Source: Eutreptiella sp. 'Long Island Sound 2002' | Lineage: Eukaryota; Euglenozoa; Euglenophyceae; Eutreptiales; Eutreptiaceae | NCBI GenBank assembly: GCA_964036045.1 | Contig: OZ038388.1 | Location: forward strand, 31,641,759-31,705,758 | Direction of reading: 5' to 3' | Length of the DNA stretch: 64,000 nt | Shown here: piece by piece, positions 1-11,390 of the stretch | How positions within the stretch are numbered: position 1 is the first letter of the stretch | How the letters are laid out: the number at the start of each line of letters is the position of its first letter | Made by a program: the position numbers and the translations under genes | The notes under the pieces: generated by a model | Seen by the model: the letters and a program-made list of their open reading frames with translations, nothing else | What the model was told of the DNA's origin: nothing | The model's database searches: none

Positions 1-1740
1 TGATCAAAAACCTGATTGGAAACCTGATTAGAAAACCGATTAGAACCCTGATGAAAACCGGATCAAAAACCTGATCAAAAACCTGACCAAAAACCTGATC
101 AAAAACCTGACCAAAAACATGATCAAAAACCTGATTAAAAAATCTGATTCAAAACCTGATCAAAAACCTGATCAAAAACCTGATCAAAAACCTAATTCAA
201 AACCTAATTAAAAACCTGATCAAAAACCTGATCAAAAACCTGATCAGAAACCTGATCAAAAACCTGATCAAAAACGTGATCAAAAACGTGATTAAAAACC
301 TTAATGAAAAACCTCATCAAAAACCTCATCAAAAACCTCATCAAAAACCTGATCAAAAACCTGATTAAAAACCTGATCAAAAACCTGATCAAAAACCTGA
401 TTAAAAACCTTAATGAAAAACCTCATCAAAAACCTCATCAAAAACCTCATCAAAAACCTGATCAAAAACCTGATCAAAAACCTGATCAAAAACGTGATTA
501 AAAACCTGATCAAAAAAGTGATCAAAAACCTGATCAATAACGTGATTAAAAACCTGATCAAAAACCTGATCAAAAACCTGATCAAAAACCTGATTAAAAA
601 CCTGATCAAAAACCTGATCAAAAACCTGATCAGAAACCTGATCAAAAACCTGATTAAAAACCTGATCAAAATCCTGATCGAAAACCTGATTAAAAACGTG
701 ATTAAAAACCTGATCAAAAACCTGATCAATAACGTGATTAAAAACTTGATCAACAACCCAATTAAAAACCTGATTAGAAACCTGGTGAAAACCCCGATTA
801 AAACCCTGATCAAAAACCTGATCAAAACCTTGATTAAAAACCTGATCAAAAGCCTGATCAAAAACCTGATCAAAAACCGGATCAAAAACCTGATCAAAAT
901 CCTGATCAAAACCCTGATCAAAAACCTGATCAGACATCTGATTAAAAACCTGATTAAAACCCTAATTAAAAACCTGATTAAAAACCTGATCAAAAATCTG
1001 ATCAAAAACCTAATGAAAAACCTAAGTAAAAACCTGATTAAAACCCTGATTAAAACCCTGATTAAAACCCTGATTAAAACCCTGATCAAAAACCTAATTA
1101 AAAACCTAATCAAAAACCTGATTAAAAACCTGATCAAAAACCTGATCAAAAACCTGATCAATAACGTGATTAAAAACCTGATTAAAAACCTGATCAAAAA
1201 CCAGATCAAAAACCTGATCAAAAACCTGATGAAAAACCTGATCAAAAACCTAATTAAAAACCTGATTAAAAACCTGATCAAAAAACTGATCAAAAACCTG
1301 ATTAAAAACCTGATCAAAAACCTGATCAAAAAACTGATCAATAACGTGATTAAAAACCTGATCAAAAACCTGATCAAAAACCTGACCAAAAACCTGATCA
1401 AAAACCCGATCAAAAACCTGATTAAAAACCCGATCAAAAACCTGATCAAAAACGTGATCAAAAACGACATTAAAAATTTGATTAGAAACCTGAGTAGAAA
1501 ACTGATTAGACACCTGATAAAAACGTGAATAAAATCGTGATTAAAAACCTGATCAAAAACCTGATCAAACACCCGATCAAAAACCTGATTGAAAACCCGA
1601 TCAAAAACCCGATCAAAAATCTGATTAAAAACCTAATTAAAAAACGGATTAAAAAACGTGATCAAAAACCTGATCAAAAACCGGATTAAAAACCTGATCC
1701 AAAACCTGATAAAAAACCTGATCAAAAACCTGATCAAAAA
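1..1740. repeat. 12-bp minisatellite array, left copy
   Basis: Uninterrupted tandem array of a 12-base unit, CCTGATCAAAAA or CCTGATTAAAAA, with scattered point variants (CCTCATC, CGTGATT, CCTAATT). The unit often contains the palindrome TGATCA. A local block beginning TTAATGAAAAACC at about 301 recurs at about 411, showing a short higher-order duplication. Because 12 is divisible by three and the unit lacks stops in several frames, it gives long open frames of NLIK or FLIR repeats, which I do not regard as genes. The array ends in the middle of a satellite unit at 1741. Confidence 0.97.
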
Positions 1741-4700
1741 CTCGGTCCTAGTTCGAGTCTTGATTACCGAGCTGGGTTTACCCTGTCGAGGTTTTACACC
1801 ACCCTTCAGGGGCCAAGGCCGAGCTACACGTTTTAGCAACCAACAGCAAGCAGCAAGCAGCAGCAGCAAGCAGCAGGCGCATAAAAAGTCCTTGCGACCA
1901 CACCTGGCTCAAAACCGGCATCCAAGTAGCTCAAAACGACCGGGGAGCCAAGGCGCATCACCACAAACAACTTTGGTTGCATTTCGAGCCGTCTAGCCCG
2001 TTCTACGGCCGATTTAGTGTCCAAAAATGGCCGTTTTTGGGCTGTTTTTGGCTGTTTTCAGGACGATCGTCCTGAAAGTTCAGGACGATCGCCGCTACGC
2101 CAAGGAGGTGTTTCCAATGAGGGCCGTTGTTCTTTCATGGCGATTGGGCTATCAAACGATGGCAAATGGGTGTTCAATAAGGCGTGTACCACACCGTGGT
2201 GCCACGCGGTGGTCCATTTTGAGGTTAAAACGAGCCGTTTTTTAGCCCTGTTTGAAGAAGATCGTCCTGCCTGTGCAGTCAAATCTGCACAGCAAGCGGT
2301 CTTTCACCTGCATGGATCTCCAAGGCGTTACGCAAGACTAGGACCCAGCTCGGTCCTAGTTCGAGTCTTGATTACCGAGCTGGGTTTACCCTGTCGAGGT
2401 TTTACACCACCTTTTAGGTGCCAAGGCTGAGCAACACATTTTAGCAGCAGCAGCAGCAAGCAGCAGCAGCAGGCGCTTAAAAAGTCCTTGCGACCACACC
2501 GCGGCTCAAAACCGGCATCCAAGTAGCTCAAAACGACCGGGGAGCCAAGGCGCATCACCACAAACAAGTTTCGTTGCGTTTTGAGCCGTCTAGCCCGTTC
2601 TACGGCCGATTTAGTGTCCAAAAATGCCCGTTTTTGGGCTGTTTTCGGCTGTTTTCAGGACGATCGTCCTGAAATTTCAAGATATGCCAAGCAGGTGTTT
2701 CCGATGAGGGCCGTTGTTCTTTCATGGCGATTGGGCTGTCAAAGGATGGCGAATGGGTGTTCAATAAGGCGTGTACCACGCCGTGGTGCCACGCAGTGGT
2801 CCATTTTGAGGTGAAAATGAGCCGTTTTTCAGCTGTGTTACAGGACAATCGCCCCGACCGTGGAGCCACAACGCTAAAGCAAGCGGTGTTTCTTCAACGG
2901 TGATTTCCCATGCGTTACGCAAGACTAGGACCCAGCTCGGTCCTAGTTCGAGTCTTGATTACCGAGCTGGGTTTACCCTGTCGAGGTTTTACACCACCTT
3001 TTAGGGTTCAAGGCTGAGCTACACGTTTTAGCAGCAGCAGCAAGCAGCAAGCAGCAAGCGCTTAAAAAGTCCTCGCGACCACACCAAGGCTCAAAACCGG
3101 CATCCAAGTAGCTGAAAACGACCGGGGAGCCAAGGCGCATCACCACAAACAAGTTTCGTTGCATTTCGAGCCGTCTAGCCTGTTCTACGGCCGATTTAGT
3201 GTCCAAAAATGGCCCTTTTGGGGCTGTTTTCGGCTGTTTTCAGGACGATCGTCCTGAAAGTTCAGGACGATCGCCGCTACGCCAAGCAGGTGTTTCCGAT
3301 GAGGGCCGTTGTTCTTTCATGGCGATTGGGCTATCAAAGGATGGCAAATGGGGGTTCAATAAGGCGTGTACCACGCTGTGGCGCCACTCGGGGGTCCATT
3401 TTGAGGTGAAAATGAGCCGTTTGTGACCCGTGTTTCAGGACGATCGTCGTGACCGTGGAGGCATATCTCTAAAGCAAGCGGTGTTTCTTCAACGGTCATT
3501 TCCAATGCGTTACACAAGACTAGGACCCAGCTCGGTCCTAGTTCGAGTCTTGATTACCGAGCTGGGTTTACCCTGTCGAGGTTTTACACCACCTTTTAGG
3601 GTCCAAGGGTGAGCAACACGTTTTAGCAAGCAGCAGCAGCAGCAGCAGCAGCAGCAAGCAGCAAGCCGAAGGTCCAAAAGTCCTTGTCACCACACCGTGG
3701 CTCAAAACCGGCATCCAAGTAGCTCGAAACGACCGGGGAGCAAATGCGCATCACCACAAACAAGTTTCGTTGCGTTTTGAGCCGTCTAGCCCGTTCTACG
3801 GCCGATTTAGTGTCCAAAAATGGCCGTTTTTGGGCTGTTTTCAGGACGATCTTCCTAAAAGTTCAGGACGACCACCGGTGTGTCAAGTGGGCGTTTGCAA
3901 TGCGGTCTTTCCTCAACGGTGATTTCCAATGCGTTACGCAAGACTAGGACCCAGCTCGGTCCTAGTTCGAGTCTTGATTAAAAACCTGATTACCGAGCTG
4001 GGTTTACCATGTCGAGGTTTTACACCACCTTTTAGGGGCCAAGGCTGAGCAACACGTTTTAGCAAGCAACAAGCAGCAGCAAGCAGCAGCACAAGCAGCA
4101 GGCGCATAAAAAGTCCTTGCGACCACACCGCGGCTCAAAACCGGCATCCAAGTAGCTCAAAACGACCGGGGAGCCAAGGCGCATCACCACAAACAAGTTT
4201 CGTTGCGTTTTGAGCCGTGTAGCCCATTCTACGGCCGATTTAGTGTCCAAAAATGGCCGTTTTTGGGCTGTTTTCGGCTGTTTTCAGGACGATCGTCCTG
4301 AAAGTTCAAGACGATCGCCGCTGCGCCAAGCAGGTGTTTCCGATGAGGGCCGTTGTTCTTTCATGGCGATTGGGCCATCGAAGGATGGCAAATGGGTGTT
4401 CAATAAGGCGTGTACCACGCCGTGGTGCCACGCGGTGGTCCATTTTGAGGTGAAAATGAGCCGTTTCTGAGCCGTGTTTCAGCACAATCGTCCTGACCGT
4501 GGAGGTACATCTGCAAAGCAAGCGGTCTTTCTTCAACGGTGATTTCCGATGCATTATGCAAGACTAGGACCCAGCTCGGTCCTAGTTCGAGTCTTGATTA
4601 CCGAGCCGGGTTTACCCTGTCGAGGTTTTACACCACCTTTTAGGGTCCAAGGGTGAGCAACACGTTTTAGCAAGCAGCAGCAGCAAGCAGCAAGCAGCAG

Positions 4701-7700
4701 CAGCAAGTAGGCGCATAAAAAGTCCTTGTGACCACACCGCGGCTCAAAACCAGCAGCCAAGTAGCTCAAAACGACCGGGGAGCCAAGGCGCATCACCACA
4801 ATCAAGTTTCGTTGCATTTCGGGCCGTCTAGCCCGTTCTACGGCCGATTTAGTGTCCAAAAATGGCCGTTTTTCGGCTGTTTTCAGGACGATCGTCCTGA
4901 AAATTCAGGACGATCGCCGGTGTGTCAAGTGGGCGTTTGCAATGAGGGCCGTTGTTCTTCCATGGCGATTGGGCTATGAAATGATGGCAAATGGGTGTTC
5001 AATAAGGCGTGTACCATGCCGTGGTGCCACACGGTGGTCCATTTTGAGGTGAAAATGAGCCGTTTTTGAGCCATGTTTCAGGACAATCGTCCTGACCGTG
5101 GAGGCACATGTGCAAAGCAAGCGGTCCTTCTTCAACGGTGATTACCGAGCTAGGTTTACCCTGTCGAGGTTTTACACCACCTTTTAGGGGCCAAGGCTGA
5201 GCAACACGTTTTAGCAGCAACAGCAGCACCAAGCAGCAAGCAGCAGGCGCCCCAAAAGTCCTTGGGACCACACCGCGGCTCAAAACCGGCATCCAAGTAG
5301 CTCAAAACGACCGGGGAGGTAAGGCGCATCACCACAAATAAGTTTCGTTGCGTTTCGAGCCGTCCAGCCGGTTCTACAGCCCATTTAGTGTCCAAAAATG
5401 GCCGTTTTTGGGCTGTTTTCGGCCGTTTTGAGGACGATCGTCCTGAAAGTTCAGGACGATCGCCGCTACGTCAAGCCGGTGTTTCCGATGAGGGCCGTTG
5501 TTCTTTCATGACGATTGGGGTATTAAACGATGGCAAATGGGTGTTCAATAAGGCGTGTACCACGGCGTGGTGCCACGCGGTGGTCCATTTTGAGGTGAAA
5601 ATGAGCCGTCTTTGAGCCGTGTTTCAGGACAATCGTCCTGACCGTGCAGGCAAATCTGCACAGCAAGCTGTCTTTCACCCACAGCGATCTCCAAGGCGTT
5701 ACGCAAGACTAGGACCCAGCTCGGTCCTAGTTCGAGTTTTGATCACCGAGCTGGGTTTACCTTGTCGAGGTTTTACACCACCTTTTAGGGGCCAAGGATG
5801 AGCAACACGTTTTAGCAGCAGCAGCAAGCAGCAGCAGCAGCAGGCGCCCCAAAAGTCCTGGCGACCGCACCGTGGCTCAAAACCGGCATCCAAGTAGCTC
5901 AAAACGACCGGGGAGCGAAGGCGCATCACCACAAACAAGTTTCGTTGCGTTTCGAGCCGTCTAGCCGGTTCTACAGCCCATTTAGTGTCCAAAAATGGCC
6001 GTTTTTGGGCTGTTTTCGGCCGTTTTGAGGACGATCGTCCTGAAAGTTCAGGACGATCGCCGCTACGTCAAGCCGGTGTTTCCGATGAGGGCCGTTGTTC
6101 TTTCATGACGATTGGGGTATTAAACGATGGCAAATGGGTGTTCAATAAGGCGTGTACCACGGCGTGGTGCCACGCGGTGGTCCATTTTGAGGTGAAAATG
6201 AGCCGTTTTTGAGCCGTGTTTCAGCACAATCGTCCTGACCGTGCAGGCAAATCTGCACAGCAAGCGGTCTTTCACCCACAGCGATCTCCAAGGCGTTACG
6301 CAAGACTAGGACCCAGCTCGGTCCTAGTTCGAGTTTTGATCACCGAGCTGGGTTTACCTTGTCGAGGTTTTACACCACCTTTTAGGGGCCAAGGGTGAGC
6401 AACACGTTTTAGCAGCAGCAGCAAGCAGCCGCAGCAGCGGCAGGCGCCCCAAAAGTCCTGGCGACCGCACCGTGGCTCAAAACCGGCATCCAAGTAGCTC
6501 AAAACGACCGGGGAGCGAAGGCGCATCACCACAAACAAGTTTTGTTGCGTTTCGAGCCGTCTAGCCGGTTCTACGGCCGATTTAGTGTCCAAAAATGGCC
6601 GTTTTTGGGCTGTTTTCGGCTATTTTCAGGACGATCGTCCTGAAAGTTCAGGACGATCGCCGCTACGCCAAGCAGGTGTTTTCGATGAGGGCCGTTGTTC
6701 TTTCATGGCGATTGGGGTATTAAAGGATGGCAAATGGGTGTTCAATAAGCCGTGTATCACGCCGTGGTGCCACGCGGTGGTCCATTTTGTGGTGAAAATG
6801 AGCCGTTTTTCAGCCGTGTTTCATGACAATCGCCGTAACCATGCAGGCACATTTCTAAAGCAAGCGGTCTTTCCTCAACGGTGATTTCCAATGCGTTATG
6901 CAAGACTAGGACCCAGCTCGGTCCTAGTTCGAGTCTTGATTACCGAGCTGGGTTTACCCTGTCGAGGTTTTACACCACCTTTTAGGGTCCAAGGGTGAGC
7001 AACACGTTTTAGCAAGTAGCAGCAGCAGCAGCAAGCAGCAGCAAGCAGCAAGCAGCAGCAGGCGCCCCAAAAGTCCTTGCGACCACACCGTGGCTCAAAA
7101 CCGGCATCCAAGTAGCTCAAAACGACCTTCAAGCCAAGGCGCATCCTAATAAACAAGTTCGGTTGCATTTCGAGCCGTCTAGCCCGTTCTACGGCCGATT
7201 TAGTGTCCAAAAATGGCCGTTTTTGTGCTGGTTTCGGCCGTTTTCAAGACGATCGTCCTCAAATTTCAGGACGATCGCCGCTACGCCAAGCAGGTGTTTC
7301 CGATGAGGGCCGTTGCTCTTTCACGGCGATTGGCCTATCAAAGGATGGCAAATGGGTGTTAAATAAGGCGTGTACCACGCCGTTGTGCCACGCGGTGGTC
7401 CATTTTGAGGTGAAAACAAGCCGTTTCTGAGCCCTGTTTCAGGATGATCGTCCCGACCGTGGAGGCACATCTCGAAAGCAAGCAGTGTTTCCTCAACGGT
7501 GATCTCCAATGCGTTACGCAAGACTAGGACCCAACTCGGTCCTAGTTCGAATCCTGATTACCGAGCTGGGTTTACCCTGTCGAGGTTTTACACCACCTTT
7601 TAGGGGCCAAGGCTGAGCAACACGTTTTAGCAGCAGCAGCAAGCAGCAAGCAGCAGGCGCTTAAAAAGTCCTTGTGACCACACCGTGGCTCAAAACCGGC

Positions 7701-9040
7701 ATCCAAGTAGCTCAAAACGACCGGGGAGCCAAGGCGCATCACCACAAACAAGTTTCGTTGCGGTTCGAGCCGTCTAGCCCGTTCTATGGCCGATTTAGTG
7801 TCCAAAAATGGCCGTTTTTGGGCTGTTTTCGGCTGTTTTCAGGACGATCGTCCTGAAAGTTCAAGACGATCGCCGCTGCGCCAAGCAGGTGTTTCCGATG
7901 AGGGCCGTTGTTCTTTCATGGCGATTGGGCTATCAAAGGATGGCGAATGGGTGTTCAATAAGGCGTGTTCCACGCCGTGGTGCCAAGCGGTGGTCCATTT
8001 TGAGGTGAAAACAAGCCGTTTTTGAGCCGTGTTTCAGGACGATCGCCCCAACCGTGGAGCCACAACGCTAAAGCAAGCACTCTTTCCTCAACGGTGATTT
8101 CCAGTGCGTTACGCAAGACTAGGACCCAGCTCGGTCCTAGTTCGAGTCTTGATTACCGAGCTGGGTTTACCCTGTCGAGGTTTTACACCACCTTTTAGGG
8201 GCCAAGGCTGAGCTACACGTTTTAGCAAGCAGCAGCAGCAGCAAGAGCAGCAAGCAGCAGGCGCTTAAAAAGTCCTTGAGACCACACTGCGGCTCAAAAC
8301 CGCCATTCAAGTAGCTCAAAACGACCGGGGAGCCAAGGCACATCACCACAAACAAGTGTCGATGCGTTTCGAGCCATCTAGCCCGTTCTACGGCCGATTT
8401 AGCGTCCAAAAATGGCCATTTTTAGGCAGTTTTCGGCTGCTTTCAGGACGATCGTCCTGAAAGTTCAAGACGATCGCCGCTACGCCAAGCAGGTGTTTCC
8501 GATGAGGGCCGTTGGTTTTCCATGGCGATTGGCTTATGAAAGGATGGGAAACGGGTGTTCAAGACGGCGTGTACCACGCCGTGGCGTCAAGCGGTGGTCC
8601 ATTTTGAGGTGAAAATGAGCCGTTTTCCAGCCGTGTTTCAGGACAATCGCCGTAACCATGGACGCACATCTCTAAAGCAAGCGGTCTTTGCTCAACGGTG
8701 ATTTCCCATGCGTTACGCAAGACTAGGACCCAGCTCAGTCCTAGTTCGAGTCTTGATTACCGAGCTGTGTTTACCCTGTCGAGGTTTTACACCACCTTTT
8801 AGGGGCCAAGGCTGAGCAGCACGTTTTAGCAAGTAGCAGCAGAAGCAAGAGCAGCAAGCAGCAGGCGGCTAAAAAGTCCTTGCCAGCACAGTGCGGCTCA
8901 AAACCGGCATCCAAGTAGCTCAAAACGACCGGGGAGCCAAGGCGCATCACCACAACCAAGTTTCGTTGCATTTTGAGCCGTCTAGCCCGTTCTACGGCCG
9001 ATTTAGTGTCCAAAAAAGGCCGTTTTTGAGCTCTCTTTGG
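1741..9040 (+). repeat. ~600-bp satellite array, block 1
   Basis: About twelve direct copies of a roughly 600-base unit. The landmark GGACCCAGCTCGGTCC starts at 2341, 2928, 3523, 3947, 4567, 5712, 6309, 6909, 7527 (one base variant), 8122 and 8726 (one variant). Most spacings are 587-620; one unit is about 170 bases short, and the unit near 5142 lost the landmark by deletion. Each unit holds a variable CAG/CAAG microsatellite and several palindromes, including CAGGACGATCGTCCTG and ACCACGCCGTGGT. Open frames of 60-105 codons recur on both strands, but the microsatellite shifts them between units and I see no protein family in them. Confidence 0.95.
3979..3990 (+). repeat. Single 12-mer insertion inside a satellite unit
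   Basis: In this unit the usual GTCTTGATTACCGAGC reads GTCTTGATTA, then AAAACCTGATTA, then CCGAGC. One copy of the 12-bp minisatellite is therefore inserted at the same point where the right-hand 12-mer array begins (43986). Confidence 0.85.
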
Positions 9041-9840
9041 CCGTTTTCAGGACGATCGTCCTGAAAGTGCAGGAAGATCCTTCGCTTGTCCGCACCGCGG
9101 CTCAAAACCAGCATCCAAGTAGCTCAAAACGACCGGGGAGCCAAGGCGCATCACCACAAACAACTTTCGTTGCGTTTTGAGCCGTCTAGCCCGTTCTACG
9201 GCCGATTTAGTGTCCAAAAAAGGCCGTTTTTGGGCTCTTTTTGGCCGTTTTCATGACGATCGTTGGTTTGTCCAGTAGCCGCTACATTGTGGCTCAAAAC
9301 CGGCATCCAAGTAGCTCAAAACGACCGGGAAGCAACCGCGAATCACGGGAAACAGGTTTTGTGCCGTTTCTAGCCGTCTAGTCCGTTTCACGGCCGATTT
9401 AGTGTCCAAAAATGGCCGTTTTTGGGCTGTTTTCGGGCGATCGTCGTGAAAACTCACAACAATCCTTTGTTTGTCCATTAGGGGATACACCGTGGCTCAA
9501 AACCGGCATCCAAGTAGCTCAAACCGACCGGGGAGCAAAGGCGCATGACGGCAAAAAGGTTTCGTGCCGTTTCGAGCCGTCTACTCCGTTCTAGGGCCGA
9601 TTTAGCATCCAAAAATGGCCGTTTTTGGGTGGTTTTCAGGACAATTGTCCTGAAAACTCAGGACGATCGTTGGTTTGTCCAGTCAACGCCGTTGTTCTCG
9701 CACAACGATTAGACAATCAAATGATTGCAAATCAGTGATGAAGATGGCATCTTCCGCACCGCGGTGTCTTCCCGTGGTCCATTTGGGGTGAATAATGAGC
9801 GTTTTTGAGTTAGTGGTCAAGAGCGTACATGGTAGGAGCA
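9041..9840 (+). repeat. Decayed satellite tail and spacer, copy 1
   Basis: Three or four shortened, diverged satellite pieces of about 200-250 bases, recognisable from GGCTCAAAACCGGCATCCAAGT and GCCGATTTAGTGTCCAAAAA, with internal deletions. The same series is found at 24326-25020, so the decay predates the large duplication. I see no gene here. Confidence 0.8.
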
Positions 9841-9877
9841 AGCAACTCTCAACACCCGTCAATCCATATGTGGCTTT

Positions 9878-10257
9878 GTTGCCATGTAGGCTTTCTCATG
9901 GCATCCAAGCGGATTGTTATGTACGTTCCTTGGTTGCCGTGTAGGCTTTCTCACAGCAATCAAACTAATATTGACTTTGTCCGATGAGGGAACACAAGTG
10001 TTTGTTTGATGAGTGCACTTGCTCCATATGTGCCTTTGTTGCCATGTAGGCTTTCTCATGGCATCAAAACGTGCTTGTTATGTGGGTACCTTGGTTGCCG
10101 TGTAGGCTTTCTCACGGCAATCAAGCCATTTCACTTTCCAACGAGGAACACCTATGATGTTTGCCTTTGTTGCCATGTAGGCTTTCTCATGGCATCAAAA
10201 CGTGCTTGTTATGTGGGTACCTTGGTTGCCGTGTAGGCTTTCTCACGGCAATCAAGC
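9878..10257 (+). repeat. Hairpin cluster upstream of Helitron copy 1
   Basis: Six hairpins share the layout arm, unpaired T, AG, loop GCTTT, CT, second arm. Arms are TGCCATG with CATGGCA at 9880-9903, 10039-10062 and 10171-10194. They are TTGCCGTG with CACAGCAA (one mismatch) at 9934-9959. They are TTGGTTGCCGTG with CACGGCAATCAA, a 12-pair stem with one G-T, at 10091-10124 and 10222-10255. A ~131-bp unit holding two hairpins is duplicated in tandem (about 10026-10156 and 10157-10287). Confidence 0.9.
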
Positions 10258-10391
10258 CATTTCACTTTCCAACGAGGAACACCTATGATGTTTGACCATG
10301 CTATGGTTAGTTCCCAATTTGTGTCCCTTTATGGACGCTTAGTTGCTTTTTTTGTCACCATCCTTTGGTGTGGATTTTATTATTTGGACAC

Positions 10392-11369
10392 ATGCCGACG
10401 CCTTCACTGACCGACAAAGATTGTCATGATGTGGCTCGCCTATGGGGATGGTAGTGGGTACGCCAAGACAACCAAGACATGAAGGCCAAGGCGGTCATGC
10501 GGTGGAGTTGTGCATCTTGTGGAGAATCCAAGAATGTACGGTTTGATAACATGAAGAAGTTTGGTCCGAGAAAGCACAAGTGTTCAAAACAATCTCCACC
10601 ACAAGGGAATGAGGATAATGCGAACGCAAAAGACGGTCGCCCATCCGTCAGCACGTTGCATTGCAATCAACTTGCGGCCGAATATGGATGTGATTGGTTG
10701 GGGGTGCTTGTGGACAACGTCGTGCATGTAAACGACTCGCTCATTTCCTCAATTTGTGTGATGCGTTGGCAATGCTGGGGTTGTACCACCAATTTCGATC
10801 GTACATACAACAAGATGAAGAGTCGAGGCTTTGTTTGCTCCACCTGTAACGCATCACAATGTAAGGAGGACAAAAAGCGCGCAAAGAATGTGGGCTCCAA
10901 GGAGAAAAAGCAACGGGCGGGGCAAGCGGGTGGTGTGGTGGCATCCCGAGAGGACAAGGAGCGGGCAGGGCAAGCGGGCTCCAAGGAGAACAAGCAGCGG
11001 GCAAGGCAAGCGGGCTCCAAGGAGGACAAGCAGCGCGCAGGGCAAGCGGGCTCCAAGGAGAACAAGCAGCGGGCAGGGCAAGCGGGCTCCAAGGAGGACA
11101 AGCAGCGGGCAGGGCAAGCGGGCTCCAAGGAGAACAAGCAGCGGGCAGGGCAAGCGGGCTCCAAGGAGGACAAGCAGCGCGCAGGGCAAGCGGGCTCCAA
11201 GGAGAACAAGCAGCGGGCAGGGCAAGCGGGCTCCAAGGAGGACAAGCAGCGGGCAGGGCAAGCGGGCTCCAAGGAGGACAAGCAGCGGGCGGGACAGGCT
11301 AGCCCTAAGGAGGACAAGCAACGGGCGGGGCAAGCAGGCTCTAAGGAGGATAAGCAACGGGCAGGGTAA
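10392..11369 (+). pseudogene. Helitron zinc-ribbon ORF with 12-residue repeats, copy 1
   Basis: Counterpart of the ORF at 25576, counted from the matching ATG. Here a TAG at 10452-10454 replaces the lysine codon of WGWKW, so the longest open piece starts at Met 10479. It has two CxxC...CxxC zinc-ribbon-like modules: CASC with a later KC near the start, and RWQCWGC paired with VCSTC. After these comes a run of 12-residue repeats of the type AGSKEDKQRAGQ, with KENK and KEDK alternating, from about 10910 to the end. It stops at TAA 11367-11369 and the same frame stays open beyond. Related Helitrons often have zinc-binding and basic N-terminal regions; a nucleic-acid-binding role is inference. 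Confidence 0.75.
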
Positions 11370-11390
11370 TCTGGGGCCGTTCGGCGTGCT

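Noticed and set aside
301-1572. Open frames of 371 and 423 codons (NLIK and FLIR repeats) over the 12-bp array
   Set aside because: The repeat length is a multiple of three and its unit has no stop in several frames, so both strands stay open. There is no domain, only the repeat.
2355-2380. tRNA-like B-box match GTTCGAGTC in every satellite unit, suggesting a tRNA-derived SINE
   Set aside because: No A-box at a proper distance upstream and no cloverleaf can be drawn. The match falls inside a palindrome that explains it.
1833-9490. Recurrent 60-105 codon frames in satellite units, e.g. minus-strand MDTKSAVERARRL and plus-strand MSKNGRFWAVFG
   Set aside because: Both strands are open in the same unit, the CAG microsatellite shifts the frames between units, and no family is recognisable. 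Conservation follows from satellite identity.
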